From: Pomacea canaliculata
Taxonomy: Eukaryota; Mollusca; Gastropoda; Architaenioglossa; Ampullariidae
Length of the DNA: 64,000 bases
Reading direction: 5' to 3'
Assembly: GCF_003073045.1 (NCBI RefSeq)
Contig: NC_037590.1
Location: 44,370,296-44,434,295 of the forward strand
A program made the translations under genes and the position numbers. This document shows, in pieces, positions 50,001 through 62,900 of this stretch. Position 1 is the first letter of the stretch; the number at the start of each line of letters is the position of its first letter. The notes under the pieces were generated by a model. That model made no database searches, was not told where the DNA came from, and was given only the letters and a program-made list of their open reading frames with translations.

Positions 50001-50348
50001 GCGATGCACCTAGGCTGACGAGGCCTTAGATGAAAGCTTATTTTTTCATCATAATCATCATTCGTCAATAAATAAATTAATAAATTAACGTGCTGATACG
50101 CATTAACTTATTGTCTAATTACTTCAGTAAGTAGATATTTACTTTATGCCATAAACACATTGGATCAGTATAGTCATCACGACCTTTCAACCTAAACATC
50201 ATGCTGAAACCTCTATAAGAATGATGGATGAAGCCAGGGTACTCACGTAAACTTTATAATTTATATAATATACAATATACAAAGTACTCAATCTGTTTGT
50301 CCGACAAACTATCGGTCAATCTACTCACCATTTGTGCTCCGAAAACAT
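44093..50348 (-). CDS. SLC36-like amino-acid transporter B (AAAP family)
   Basis: Inverted paralogue of gene A. Minus-strand exons: 50348-50329, 49439-49331, 48676-47596, 47092-46998, 46592-46313, 45859-45762, 45391-45286, 44271-44093. Exon lengths 109, 95, 280 and 106 and all phases equal those in gene A. Motifs: ILKAFIGSNFLSIPFGF, AIIITQLGFCVNYIIF, LVRNLRRLGLVSAVGN, ALEGIGT-VLPIEASM. The 20-nt first exon encodes MFSEHK plus two bases and is the only in-phase start found. The long exon holds one in-frame TGA at 48461-48463. A 183-nt intron, 48555-48373 (GTGACA...CTTTCAG, 61 x 3), would remove it and give 594 aa; otherwise the stop is real or an error. Codons are much more GC-rich than in gene A. 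Substrate unknown. Confidence 0.85.
45070..45232 (-). repeat. tRNA-derived SINE, copy 3 (gene B intron 7)
   Basis: Reverse complement reads AGGTGGCACAACGATTAGCA (A-box-like), CTAGCTGTCCTGGGTTCAGT (B-box-like), then TCTGCATGTGGCATC and GGGCTGGCTGCCTTGCTGCG. It is the best-preserved copy of the family in the window. Confidence 0.7.
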
Positions 50349-51479
50349 TTTCGTTATTATAGCGCCAAGCTGGTTTTTTCCTCTCTCTCTCTCCCCTTGC
50401 TGTGGAATCTGGAACTGGTTGTAACACCTAATTTCGTAAAGCTGTACGTGTCATCACAGGAAAAGCAAGTGATAAAAATCGAAAATAACTTCATCTCTCG
50501 CTCACTATATGCTGTCCGATCCCGTTTATAGTAAAACATAAAGAAATCTTTGACAGAAGAACTACAAACGTAGCTCGCGCAATAATTTCTTTTTTCTTTT
50601 TTTCAAGTCCCATGGACCTAAAAGGAGTAATTTCTTGAGGTTCTGTAGCAAGAACCAAACGTGATAAATAAACAGTTTTGATCAAGACACCATCTTCCAT
50701 GCAATATCTTTTTCTTCTTTCACTCTTATTTTCTCCCTCCACTCATCACAGGTGTTCTCCACTTTTAGTTCTCTAATGTGACACCTGTTCCTCGTCAAAT
50801 TCGAATACCGTACGGCGTAGAGTACAAACAACACAGAAAGCTTCGGTGGAACTTCTTATATAAATCGTCTTGTTGCAAATAACAGATACAAAATCTGACA
50901 GGCCTTCGTAAAGTTGCAGGGGTTGAGAATCAAAGTAGGGATGAAAACCTGTTTTTATAATCTCTTACCGCGCAAAAGTCAAATGCGGTTCCTCATTTGC
51001 ATGTGACGTGGAGACTGCATGCAATATCGCGTGATCACCTTTAATTATGCACAAGTCGTTGGTTAAAAAAAAAAAAAAAAAAAAAGCAAGGAAGAGAGAT
51101 TACGAGTTTAAGGTTGGAACCAATGGGGGTTGACCCTCTCTGGTGGGATCTGTATGTTTATCTCTTGACCTCCGATTTCCTGCGCCTGTTTGCGCCTACA
51201 GGACCCGTCTTTGTCCCGAACGAGCTCACGCACACATGTAGAACGACCCCACCACGGATGTGTAATACAAATTCGTGATCCCACTCACCATGACCACCAA
51301 TACCTTTTTCTGTAAGTGCAGAAGATCAGTCGAGGAACCCTCCGACAAAGTGCGCCTCGGGACGCTTATGGTACATCATTGCTCGATTGAATATTCTTGA
51401 GCTGTAGCGACCTCCTGGAACTAGCTAGAAACTACATATGAACCAGGACATCAAGACGCAGGTGCAGATTTGAGAGGCC
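49440..51479. other. Gene B intron 1, exon 1 and upstream region
   Basis: Apart from the 20-nt coding exon at 50329-50348, this stretch shows a CT-rich tract (CCTCTCTCTCTCTCC) near 50380 and a poly(A) run at 51067-51085. No gene or identifiable transposon. Confidence 0.45.
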
Positions 51480-51554
51480 AACAGGTATTTTCCATGTTCT
51501 GGTCAACAGGTATTTTCCATTTTCTGGTAAACGGGTATTTTCCATTTTCTCTTT
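51480..51554. repeat. 25-bp repeat, three copies
   Basis: AACAGGTATTTTCCATGTTC begins at 51480, and close copies (AACAGG..., AACGGG...) follow at 25-bp steps. It sits directly before a SINE head. Confidence 0.75.
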
Positions 51555-51564
51555 TGCGCGTTTT

Positions 51565-51690
51565 TATGGCGGTCTGGTGGCGCAACCTTAGGGCGCGTGA
51601 TGATCGGTTGTCCTGGACGAGGGTCTTTTCTCGGGTATGCTTTTCTTCAGTGTGGGGCACCTGCTCGCCACAGATTGGAATGAAGCACTA
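51565..51690 (+). repeat. tRNA-derived SINE, copy 4
   Basis: TGGTGGCGCAACCTTAGGGC and GATCGGTTGTCCTGGACGAG match the A- and B-box blocks of the other copies, with a truncated body. Located upstream of SLC36-like gene B. Confidence 0.55.
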
Positions 51691-54600
51691 ATTTCCCCTC
51701 CCCGAAAGTAACCATGTTTTTGAAGTGTTCCAATGACGTTGAAGACCGTGACATCAAGGGCTAATAGCAATTGGAACGATCATTAGTACATTTTTATATT
51801 GTATTTTTGTAAAATCAAGATTACCACCCACCTTAAGATGCGCTCTCCATAGATGTGTGAAGGGTAGGGAGAAGAGAGCATCTTATAGTGTGGTCGTTAA
51901 AACAACACTTGTCACCATCCTAACATTCCTCTTTGTACGTGTGAGCACTAGTATGCAGTTTATCCATTTTTAATTCTCTGCCTGTTGGGCCACTGTTGTG
52001 TCTCACCTGTCAGGAGACAATGCACATGCACATTACAGTCTGCACCCGAGTGTGCATGCACGCATGTGCAGTTTGTAGCTTGGGTTTAATTAAATTTGCT
52101 AACCCACAAAATTTGAGTGAAGTGATGGCAGGAACACACAAAGACAGGTCAAAAGAAAAAATTCTGTGCGGACACAGTGAACGTTTATTAGATCGAGTGT
52201 CATGCAAAAAACACATCTTCAACATTCATTTCATAACCCCCAACCTTTCTGAATGAAAGTTACTACTACTACCACCACGCCTATATCTACCACAAGAAAT
52301 GTAAATATATCATTCGTTTAGAATACTGTCATCAAAAACACATAACAGTAGCACATTGCACAGTTTATCCGATGCTGGATTGATTCTGATGGATACCAGA
52401 AAATAATGCATGCATGAAAATTGCAAAGAACAATTATCTGTAGGCATGCTTGCTTTTGTTTATATGCCCACACTAATTCCACAAGCTGAGGATCAGTCTT
52501 ATACATTGATTACATGTAATATACTGATGGTGCTATCCACTCAAATGATGGAGAGAATTGTTATCTTCCATAACCATCCCCAGTTGGGCCTTTTGTATAT
52601 TAATCCCACAACCAAAAAAATGGAGGTTGCAAGTATAGGTGAAGCTAAAAACTATATAAAATGTTTAGATACATTTAAGAAGGTGAATGCAATGGAAGAC
52701 TCACTTCAAAACTGTGTGACCTAATATTAGGTAATATTACCTTTCATCACTAAAGTGACTAGCACATTCATTGCAAGTTTTCAGCTGGGATGTCTTCAAG
52801 TTAACCTTAAAGCTACACCTCATTCCTGATAACTGTAGATGATGATGCTCTTACTGCATATTCCAACCTAAGCCACACTTTACTGTAAGACATTCATTTC
52901 TGAAGTATAAAAAAGCAATAAGTAATTTATTAGATATAGAATAGCTCTTAAAACAGATTACAGTAATCATATCAAAAGTTGGATAATGTCCATATCAGTA
53001 ACAGAAAATTACTGCTACGTGAACATGTCAATCATATAATACAGAGCAGCTTCAAAAAATAAAACAAAACCCAAAAGCAGCCAAATGATCAATACAAACA
53101 AGAGACAATGGGTACCCCCCCCCCCAAAAAAAAAATCAATGGTGTTGAGACAATGTAGTAGATGAAAAATCTATCAATCTTTTTAGCTTTTAATAAATGC
53201 ACAATCTGATATGTTGTCTGGTTGAGTAATAACCAAACATGGCTGGGTTAAATTTTTTGTTCTGTAAAAGAAACTCAAAACGTTATCAATTCCCTTTTTA
53301 TCTCCTGTTAAATATACAGAGCATAAAATATACAAGGCAAAAGTGGAAGAAAGACAAAAACTAGTAAAAGGAAGAGGAAAAAAAAAAAGAAAAAAAAACC
53401 ACAGGAGGAAAACTCAATCATACTCTTTAGGAAAAGTTCATAAAGAAGTTTCTTTCACATAAGGAAAATGACTTTGTAAGCCAGTCTGTGAATTTTCCTG
53501 TATTATTAAGTCAAACTGTGTGGCAGTGGCATTGTCTTTTGACCTTCGACAAAGAAAAGTATCATACATCGCGTGATTTACTTTGATGTTAATAGAATTT
53601 AATACTCAAAGTTTGTTTTCAAAGGGATTAAACAAAATGGCAAACAGAATAATGGAAAAACAGTAAAATGATGAAGTAAGACAGAAATAAATTTAATCTA
53701 CCTTAATCAATTTACTGAATGAAAGCTGAGAAAGTATTTCTTAATTACCAAAAAAAAACAACCAAAAAAACCCCACTACAAACTCTGGCTGTTAAAGTGA
53801 AAAACAATTTTCCTGTAACGTTTAGAAAAAACTCTCCAGTATGTTAAAAAAACCTTTGGTCATGTCTCAGAGGAGCTGCTAAACAATGTACAACTACAAA
53901 GCATGCTCTAAGGTCACCAATTAAGGATATGCTAAGAAGGAAACTGCAAAGGACCTAACGGAAAATTCCGCTCGTCCAAAGAGCACGATCGTTGCTTCAC
54001 TTCCCATCTCACCCGACAAACCAAACATTGCAAAGAATTTAATGCACAAAAATTATTCTAGTCATTGTAGGGTTAGGTCAGGTCACATTTCTGAGGTAAA
54101 AATTGTGGGTCAGATAAAGTAAATGCAGTGAGTAAAACAGTTCAGAAATAAATCTGGGCTATTTTCAGTTGTAAGCACAACAGAAAACCATTCCTACTGA
54201 AAATGAAAAAATACAAAACTTTCTACAATTTTTTATGCTTTCACAATACCCAGATCCTTCATTTCTAAAACTTGCAAACAACAAAAACTACAGATAGCAG
54301 TGAGCTGTAACAAAGAAAGCATAAAAAGAACTTAAAAACTCCACCATGGCTAAACAGACAAATCTTTGCCAGCCTCTTGATTCTCTGCAACACTATTTTA
54401 ACACCCCACAAAGCCAGTTATAAAATAAGATTTATCCTTCACAGCACTGAAGTTGGCAGACGTGTTGTGAATTTACTCTGAATACAGTGGGGAGAAAAGA
54501 GTGTACATATTTCCATCAACCCTTTTTAGTTCCTCTAATGCAGTGATGCCCAACCTTTTTCGGCCTGCGGGCCATATCCATTTCGGACAGCCGTGTCGCG

Positions 54601-56990
54601 GGCCATATCCATTTCGGACAGCCGTGTCGCGGGCCACTTCACCGCAAAAATACAAAAAAGAAAAAAAAAGTAGAGCAGGTACCATTTTTTTATTAGAAAC
54701 AAGTTGTACTTACCATTAATTATGTAGTAATTAGTGGGATATTTGAAGTTGTTTACCCGAAACCAACTTCTAAATGTCCGGCTGCATCGTAGAGACACCA
54801 AGTCAGAGCACTGAATCGAAATGTTCGTCCATCGAAAAAAAGATTGGGAAACGCCCCTATGTGGGGATAAATACTTCTTCTTCCCTTTTTTTTTCGTTTT
54901 TTTTTGGGGTTTTTTTATATTTTTTTATTACTAACATGCCGATTACCTGCACTGTGGGCAGAAGTTTCGTGGGCCGGAGGGCACCGCGTCGCGGGCCGGA
55001 TATGGCCCGCGGGCCGTAGGTTGGGTATCCCTGCTCTAATGTATAACCCTAACCCTGTTGTTCCAACTTTAATTTTACTAATAAATTTGAAAGTATGCGG
55101 CTATAAGGCAAAAGGTAAAGCCGGAAATTTCTACTCTTTCATCCATGCCAAAAATTCAAACAATAAAAAGCAAACTCCAGTTACCATTAATTCCAGGAAG
55201 AATTCTAATATTATTTCATTAGGTTACTCTATATGCAGACAACCAACTGTGATGGCTAGCACAGTTGGGGGGAAAAAACTGGACTTTAAATAAAATCCAC
55301 ACTCCAACAAAAATACTATATTCTAAATACATAAGCACTGGCACTTTGTATCTACAAGTTCTATTAAAATTAGACAACATTTTATATAAATGCAGTAGAT
55401 TTAGGACCACAGGTGATCACTTTAAAACAATTACTGTAAATTCACGGTATTGCACAAACAGTATAATAACAATATATCACATGCAATGCACAAAAATTGA
55501 AAAAATACTTCAATATTGTCTTTACAAATGTGATAAGAAAAAACACTGTAAAAACATCAGCTTTTAATTAACTTTCTCTTCTTTCCAAAATATGTACAGC
55601 ATTGTGATCAAAATTTTCCCCAGTACGCATAATGCCTGCTGTCATTTTGATGTAAAAGAAATAATTACACAATTTGTAAAGAAAAAAAAATATGGATAAC
55701 AAGTAAACAAGAATGGAGATAATGCAGATAGTAAAAGTCCTTTAGTGTTGATATGACAAAATGCACCAACCCCGATAATTCTCTTTTTTAAACCACACAA
55801 ATGCAAGTAAAACAAAAGAGAAAAAATAGTACAATGTATCAGAAAACATCTTTTTTAGCTTTTGTGGTTATGGGCAGCCCTCTGGAGAGGAAGGCAGGTT
55901 TATAAAGTAAAAGAGTTTGACCAGCAGCCTTATACGTCTGCAAAATACCTGTGTCAGAATATCAACAACTGTTGTAAAAACAGTTGTTTTATACAAGGAG
56001 ACAGGAGATTCTTTGATACAGAACTTCCACTACATGGTGGAAAACCCAATAAAATGTGTGAAAACTAATCTTCAACAAATAAACATGCAAACAAAAATTC
56101 TATTATTTTCATTTAGTCATACTGAACTGGTGACAGAAAATTGTACACATCAACTTGAACAAATCAGCTAACACCTACCCAATTTAACTATTAATGTGCT
56201 GCAAACTTGCAATCATAGAGCAAATGATCAAGGACTTTAAACAATGGAAAGCTTAAAAAGGGAAATAAGCAAATGCAAAGTATAATGGCACTTCCATTGA
56301 ACAGATTGTTTTTCATACAAAACTTCTCCATAATCAAGCTCAGCCCTGTGTCTACCTACCCTCTTTACAGAATGTGAAAAACCAATACAAGACCCTGGAA
56401 ACTGGAACTAGAGCAGTACTTCCATCAGCTGTGACTGTAGCCTCTGTTCACTTTATATTCACCTCACATACCAATAAAGCATAAATTCTAAACAGTAATA
56501 CATAATAAAACGCCTTTAAATCTATGACAGAAATTGCCAAGAAAATGTAGAAAGCAATACTTAATATATATTTACCCCCACTCTTGATAACTTTTTTTTC
56601 TCTTCTCAATAATACAGAAACGGATGGAAAGTCAACAATGAGTGTACATATTTAGCCCTGGAGAACAGATATGTCCAATTTTCTAGGTCAGGCAAAAGAC
56701 ACACATTTGTAACTGAGACAGTGGCAGGGAATACTAAACCTTTATGACATTTTAAACCAAAACATTTTTCATTCACATCACAACAGAGTCTTTATCTGAT
56801 AAAACTGTTTACAGGATGGTCTCAATGTGCAGAAAATTTCATACCTACATGCTTATGACACAAATTAATGCTTTTCAAAACTTTAAAAGTGCTTCTGTAA
56901 TTATATTTTCCTATAAAGATGATTACTGTGTGGACACTTCACAATGACCGGCAGAGTGAACTCTCCCACTAAAAAGATGAAAGCTCTCTC
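51691..56990 (-). other. Gene B upstream region and probable TBC1D16 3' UTR
   Basis: About 5.3 kb without supported coding sequence. Much of it is A-rich on the plus strand and the stretch next to 56990 is probably TBC1D16 3' UTR, whose end I cannot place. It holds the hAT MITE at 54541-55033. A 104-codon plus-strand open stretch at 52410-52724 has no family resemblance. Confidence 0.45.
54541..55033. mobile_element. hAT-type MITE with 8-bp target duplication
   Basis: Left end CAGTGATGCCCAACCTTTTT, right end (reverse complement) CAGGGATACCCAACCTACGG. The identical 8-mer CTCTAATG flanks both sides (54533-54540 and 55034-55041), the signature of a hAT insertion. Interior is non-coding. A 31-bp unit containing GCCATATCCATTTCGGACAG is tandemly repeated at 54567-54597 and 54598-54628. 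The clean duplication suggests a fairly recent insertion. Confidence 0.92.
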
Positions 56991-59900
56991 TCACAGATCA
57001 CCAGGACGTAGTCTGGCAGGACATAATTGACCACCAGGGTGAGTGATGCACTCCACTGTTGGCACATGACCGCTGTCCCACATGCCAGGATCACACTGGG
57101 AGCAGAGGCCAAGCAGAGTGCAAGGGATGACAGCTTTACTTCGAAACTGATGCAGCAAGCCACGAGCCTGATTTGACATAAGACACACACACATATTTGA
57201 TAATATGTTTTGGAGTAAAGTGGAATCGCTATATTTTTATAAATAAATCTCTAATAACTAAATGTTTTTCCCCAACTACAGCATATTTGATGTCATGGTG
57301 GTTCTTGAACAACAAACAGAAAAGAAAACCAACAAGCCATGTTTGTTTCAGATTGTTAAAGCCAGTACTATGAACTCAATGCCTCAGTGGTAGAAATAGG
57401 GAAAAGCTAGGGATCAACATAAGTGAAGCACATGTATCCCAACTAGTTCACTGCAGACATACTATCAAATTTTTAAAAAAAAAAAAACACCAAAATAACT
57501 GACTGGACCCACCACCCCCCATTCAACAACTAAATCTGAAAAAGCCTACCTTTCTCAGCACAAGGTCTCCATTCATGTGTAAAGCCAGGGAAGAGAAATG
57601 TAGAAGTATATCATCTGCTGGCAACCGCTGGTCCACAACATCATCTCCATATATGGCCACAATAGCCACACACAGAAACAAGTGAAAATAGTCAGTTTGG
57701 TAGTGGGCCCAGCAAGCCTCCCAGATTCTCAAGGCATCCTGCTCATTAAATTCTCGTTTGAAGCACAAAAGGATCCACCTATAAAATAACACAAGACAGT
57801 TATTCTGTGCAAAAAAAAACAAAACAACAACTATAATGTCATAACACAAGCTCATAACACAACTACTTTAGACAGGATATATTAGAAATAGGATAACTTA
57901 TCCTATAAAACTGCATCTAAATAACTGAAAACAACAAACTTGATTAAAAATGCAATACTTTTTGAAGAAAGCAATGGGTTTACTTTCTTTGTTTGTAGTA
58001 CATTTACATCAAAGAAGGCAAACAAAGCTAAGACATCACAAGGCAAACAATTTTTAATAATTCTCTTCACACTATCACTAACTGAAAAAAAAAAACAAAG
58101 CTTATATTTCACATAGTATTTTTTTCATTATAACTTCCTTTCTAAATGTGAAGCCCCCAACCTGTGTGCAAAAAGCAGCTCCAGTGCATCCTGTCCTAAG
58201 AGTTTCAAATGGTAGAAGAACCGTGGCAACATGACTCGTAATAGCTCTCGTAAGTAGTTCTGCAACAATGTGCATACAATAAGAGGAATAAATAAGAATA
58301 TATCAAATAAGATGGTTAAATAAGACAAAGAGGAGCACATAATTCATAATTTAAAAAAGGGCATGGCTTGAAACATGAGATGTTTCAGTGACCGTGTCTG
58401 CACAAGTAGCAGAATAAATGAAAATGGCAAATGCTGCACCCACCAGCTGTTTGTCCATGTCAGTGTCAGTGGGAGAGGACACAAAGATGGTGCGTGTCAT
58501 GAGGCCTGTGAAGCACCAGAAAGCATCAGCCTCTTGTTGTACTTCTGCCAGGATGGGTGCCAGCAGGTCTGACATGCCTTGAGTGTAACCACTTCGAGGA
58601 TGGCTCGCTGCATAGTTTAGCAAAATGTTCCTGGGACATCCCAACAAGTCACTTTGTTTATAGTCATCGTTCACTAAACCTCTATGAAGCATTGTGGCAA
58701 TTTCAAAATTTTAAAAATTCATCCTCTTTAACTTCAACTGCTATTCAATGACAAGACAAAAACATTAAAAAAATAATAATAATAATTTATTAAAAAAATA
58801 CAAAAAAAATTTTTTAAACAAATTTGATAGAAACCTTATGATACAAGATTTAATAGGCATGCATCATGTTACTCCATCATCCCCTCTGACATAAATGCAG
58901 AGCACAGAAAGCTTCCTGATATTCTGGGTAAAATATTTTATGACTTACTTAAGGACTTGAATGTTTGGGTTATTTTGACCTCGAAAATAGGGATGGCTGC
59001 GGTCAGTACGCACGACATCTTTTTCAACAATACACTGTACGTTGCGCATGAACTGCTGTTTCTCTTCTCCGCGCATTGATTCTCTAGAAAAAGCCAATTA
59101 CATGATGCACTTAGGTAAAAAGTAACACTTTACACTTTAAAAGTATTTTGTTATAAATTATATATCAACAGGGTAAGACACAACTATCATCAAAAAAAGT
59201 TTGTAGCTGTCACTCACATGCATAAAAAGTAATTATAACTCCTTTATCAAACTCAATCTTTCTTCACCCATCACTACCAGTCATAAAATAAAAATCTCCA
59301 CTGACATAAGAGCATATGTTCACTTGACAATTAGTATTTCCCATGGCTGCACCTATTAAATAAACCAACCTCATTTTTCGGATATTGTGGTACTCAATAT
59401 ACTTGTCATTGCGAATTTGCTCCCGTTCTTCAAAAGTGGAGTCAAAAGGGTAGTAGTGCAGAAGGAATGGCCACACCTCTGGACGTAGCATAGGGTCAAG
59501 GCCACCAAAGAAAATAGCCTAATAAAAGAAACATTTTTGTTGTGCTATAAGAATGAACATTTCTACCCTAATGATGGACAATGTTTCCACATTTAAATCC
59601 TCTTAACAAGCTGCTATTCTGCCAAGGACAGTGTTGAAAAGAAGAAGCCAAAACAGGCAAAAGCAAGTGATGATTATAGTAAAAAAAAAATCATGAGAAA
59701 ACTGCTACACTGTGTAAAATATGACCCAAAATTATCATTTAGATCCTGATCAGATGGCCACCTTAAATATTAGCAGCTACAAAGAATACTGTAGGAAGGA
59801 ATACACTTCCGTTTATAAATTCTTCTATCTGTAGTAAAAAGGAAATAAATCGTGTACGCAAGATAGGTACACTGATTAAATTTACAGTTCCCTAAATAAA

Positions 59901-62900
59901 CTGTTTCTTAGTTTTTATGCCATTTGTTCCATGAACTAACCTTTCGCAGTTGCAAATCATCCTCAATGGTGCCATCACTGTTCATGTGTTCCCGCCATAT
60001 GTCCTCTGTAACCCTGAGGAACAGGCCCTCCTCAGGGTGGCAGTCATCATTAGTTAGCTGGGGCTTCACCACCAAAAACTGCTGGTATGGTTTGCCACCT
60101 GCCTCTTCTCCTCCAGAAGCTGCCAACTTCTGTCAACAGACAAATGCAGTTCATGGGTCAGGTAAGACTACAAATAAATTTTATCTGAAGGTGGTAAAAG
60201 GATAATGTAAGGAGTCCCAAAGAACTGTGGTGGCAAGTGGTTCACTGTTTCTAGAGCACAGCATGTGGACACAAACACCTTCCCTGATGTCTTTGACTCA
60301 TGTCAGCTCCAACAGAAAGGCACACCTAGGGTGTGGTTCACTTGTGTGGTTCAGCATACTTTTCCCAGATGATCTGGCCATTAAATGGGTACTTGCCTCC
60401 ATAGCAGGTTGGAGAAGGAATGGCAGCAAGGTGAAGATGGGCATCACCATCACACACGAAAAAATAGCTGGCCCCAAAACAAGTAGGGTCTGTAACTCCT
60501 CACTCCCCTCACCCACCCAAGTAACTGAAGGTTAGGAAGCTACCTTTATCTTTTGATCTTAAAAATTTTAAATGGTAAAGTTCACATACAGAAGATTGCT
60601 GTTGTTAATAATAAAAAATGTGTGCTATAGAGCACAATAATTAGCAAGCTAAGGTTCCTCCTGAAAAAAGTAGAAATAAACCTGGGTCACATACAATGTG
60701 CCAGGCAATTATGAGTATGATGTTAGTTTAGCATCACATTACAAGTTCTTCACAATTTAGAAAAGGGGATGTGAGACAACCTTCAGTCACTCTAACAAAT
60801 ACCCATTTTAGTATTTGGCCCTTACACCTTCGATCCTCACCTTGTCTGTTTCCTGTGCAAAAAGACTCCACTCCTGGAAGATTTCAGCCAGGCGATCAAG
60901 CCCTCCTGTGTGGAAGTGCAGGATTTTGTACTGGCTTTCACGGCTAGCTATCACAACCTGTCCAGCAGAACATGCTGCATCATTGTAGAAGAGACGAAGA
61001 GACCTCATCTGACCTGCCAGATACACAAACACCTCTCTCACATTAGACCTTAACCACAGAGTTACATCCATGAAACATCATAAAATAAAGCAAACCCACC
61101 ATTCTAGTTCTCTGTTGTTGCATGTCAGACATTTTTCTGTGCCTGCATTTCTCTCAGACGCACCAGTAGTAGAAAGACAGCTTACAGCAGGTGAAGTCTG
61201 ACGTCAGATTCAAGGCTATTTTTATCTGGTTCATAAGGAAGGCCGAGGCCTTTGTTAACTGACTGTAGAGAAACCTGATGTCATGCCTATGCTATGTCAT
61301 GCGTCGTCTGCTTAAATGCTGTGTTTTGTGCTTGTTCTAGCGATAGGGGTTTGGTGTTCATTGCCCCCTTCCAACCCTGCCCGCAGTTATCTACTAGTTT
61401 AAGAATGGGAACCCTTCTTGTTGAGTATTTGAAGGGAGAACTCAACTGGACTGTATTTTATCTTAGCTATAGGTGGGGTTTGGAGTGGGGAGTTTCTCCA
61501 TGTTGAAACCACACACAAGGCCACAGAAACTGACAGTGTAAACAGAATACAAAGTGTTCTAGAAATAACATTAGGTCTGAAGGCCTCTGGGCCAAGAACT
61601 CTGACAGTACTGTGCTGCAGTGTGTGCGGGTGTTTGTTTTTATTATTATCTCCCTTACTAACATAGTTCATTATCTCTTACTTGGACGTGGGGTAGTTCT
61701 CTTTTCTTGTATGTGTGTGTATATATATATATTTCCATTTAGTAAAAGATTAAATTTATTATTTGTACTGTTCATTTTGTCTTTGTGTCGTCTATGTTCA
61801 TTAGAGGCTCGATAGGTACGTCATGTCCCGGCTCTGGCTGAGTGAGATGGGTGTGTGTTCATGCTGGCTTTGTGAGCAACTGTGAGAGTGCATCTGGCAA
61901 CACTGGGAAGAGGGGGGATTTGCAACATCTGTATCTGTTCTCAACAGATAGGGCTACAGTCATTCAAATATTCATCCTTTTAGTTTATAACCAGTCTCTA
62001 CAGCTGCTGGCAACTACACCCACCTATGACTAGGGCTCATATTCATGAAGTTTGTTAACCCAGCCTGTCACTCTACTCGAGACAAATATATCAGATACAC
62101 TTTCCTATGATCAGGTCTCATATTTATGAATGTTGTTAACCCAGTCTGTTACTCTACCCGAGACGAGTATATCAGCTAAAACCCATATTCTTGGATTCAA
62201 TGTGAGCCTACCCAAATTGTTTTACCAGTCAGTAATTTATTGGAAGGTCCCCTTCTGTTAGCTTTCTCCCAAGTACGGTAAATATACCGTCTATGTCTTT
62301 TGTCATATGCTAGTAAGTGCATGACAATTGAATTATAGCTATGTAATCAGCGGTTAAATTGACTCCAGGCAAATTGACTCCAGTATAATCCTTTGTGTGA
62401 TCTAATCAACTTATAGCAGTGGTTGAATTGGTAAAAAGTTGAATTGACCAGCAACCAACATATCAAGAAATCACTTTCGCATACTATAAAATTTATTTAT
62501 AAGTAAAAGTCTACACTAAAAAAATACAGAATAAATTAATCTCAAAAAGAAACTAAAGGAGCTCAGATTAAAATAATCACTCACCAAGGTCAACAGAAAA
62601 TACACCACACATCTGGTCCCGAGCACTGCGCCTTTCTCTCTTGCCTTGGCTGAAGGTCATGGAATTCTCAGGAAAAGTCCAGTTGTATGAAGCACTGGCT
62701 GAGCTGCTAGTGCTGGTGGGGGATTCCTGAGCACTCTGATGCGAGTCTCTCCGAGAGCTCTCCACTTCACATTCAGGATGTTCTTGCTGATTTGACCAGC
62801 CTCCTTCTACTCCTTTCAAAGGGGAACCATCCCATTCTGTGTCAGAAGTGGCAGGAGTCAAAGGTGGGGAGTCAGGCCCAGAAGTGGTGGTGGAAGAACC

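Noticed and set aside
52410-52724. 104-codon plus-strand open stretch
   Set aside because: No family resemblance; lies in a non-coding region opposite TBC1D16; length is within chance for this base composition.
61700-61735. TATATATA tract as a TATA-box promoter
   Set aside because: Simple-sequence run inside a TBC1D16 intron with no gene start beside it.
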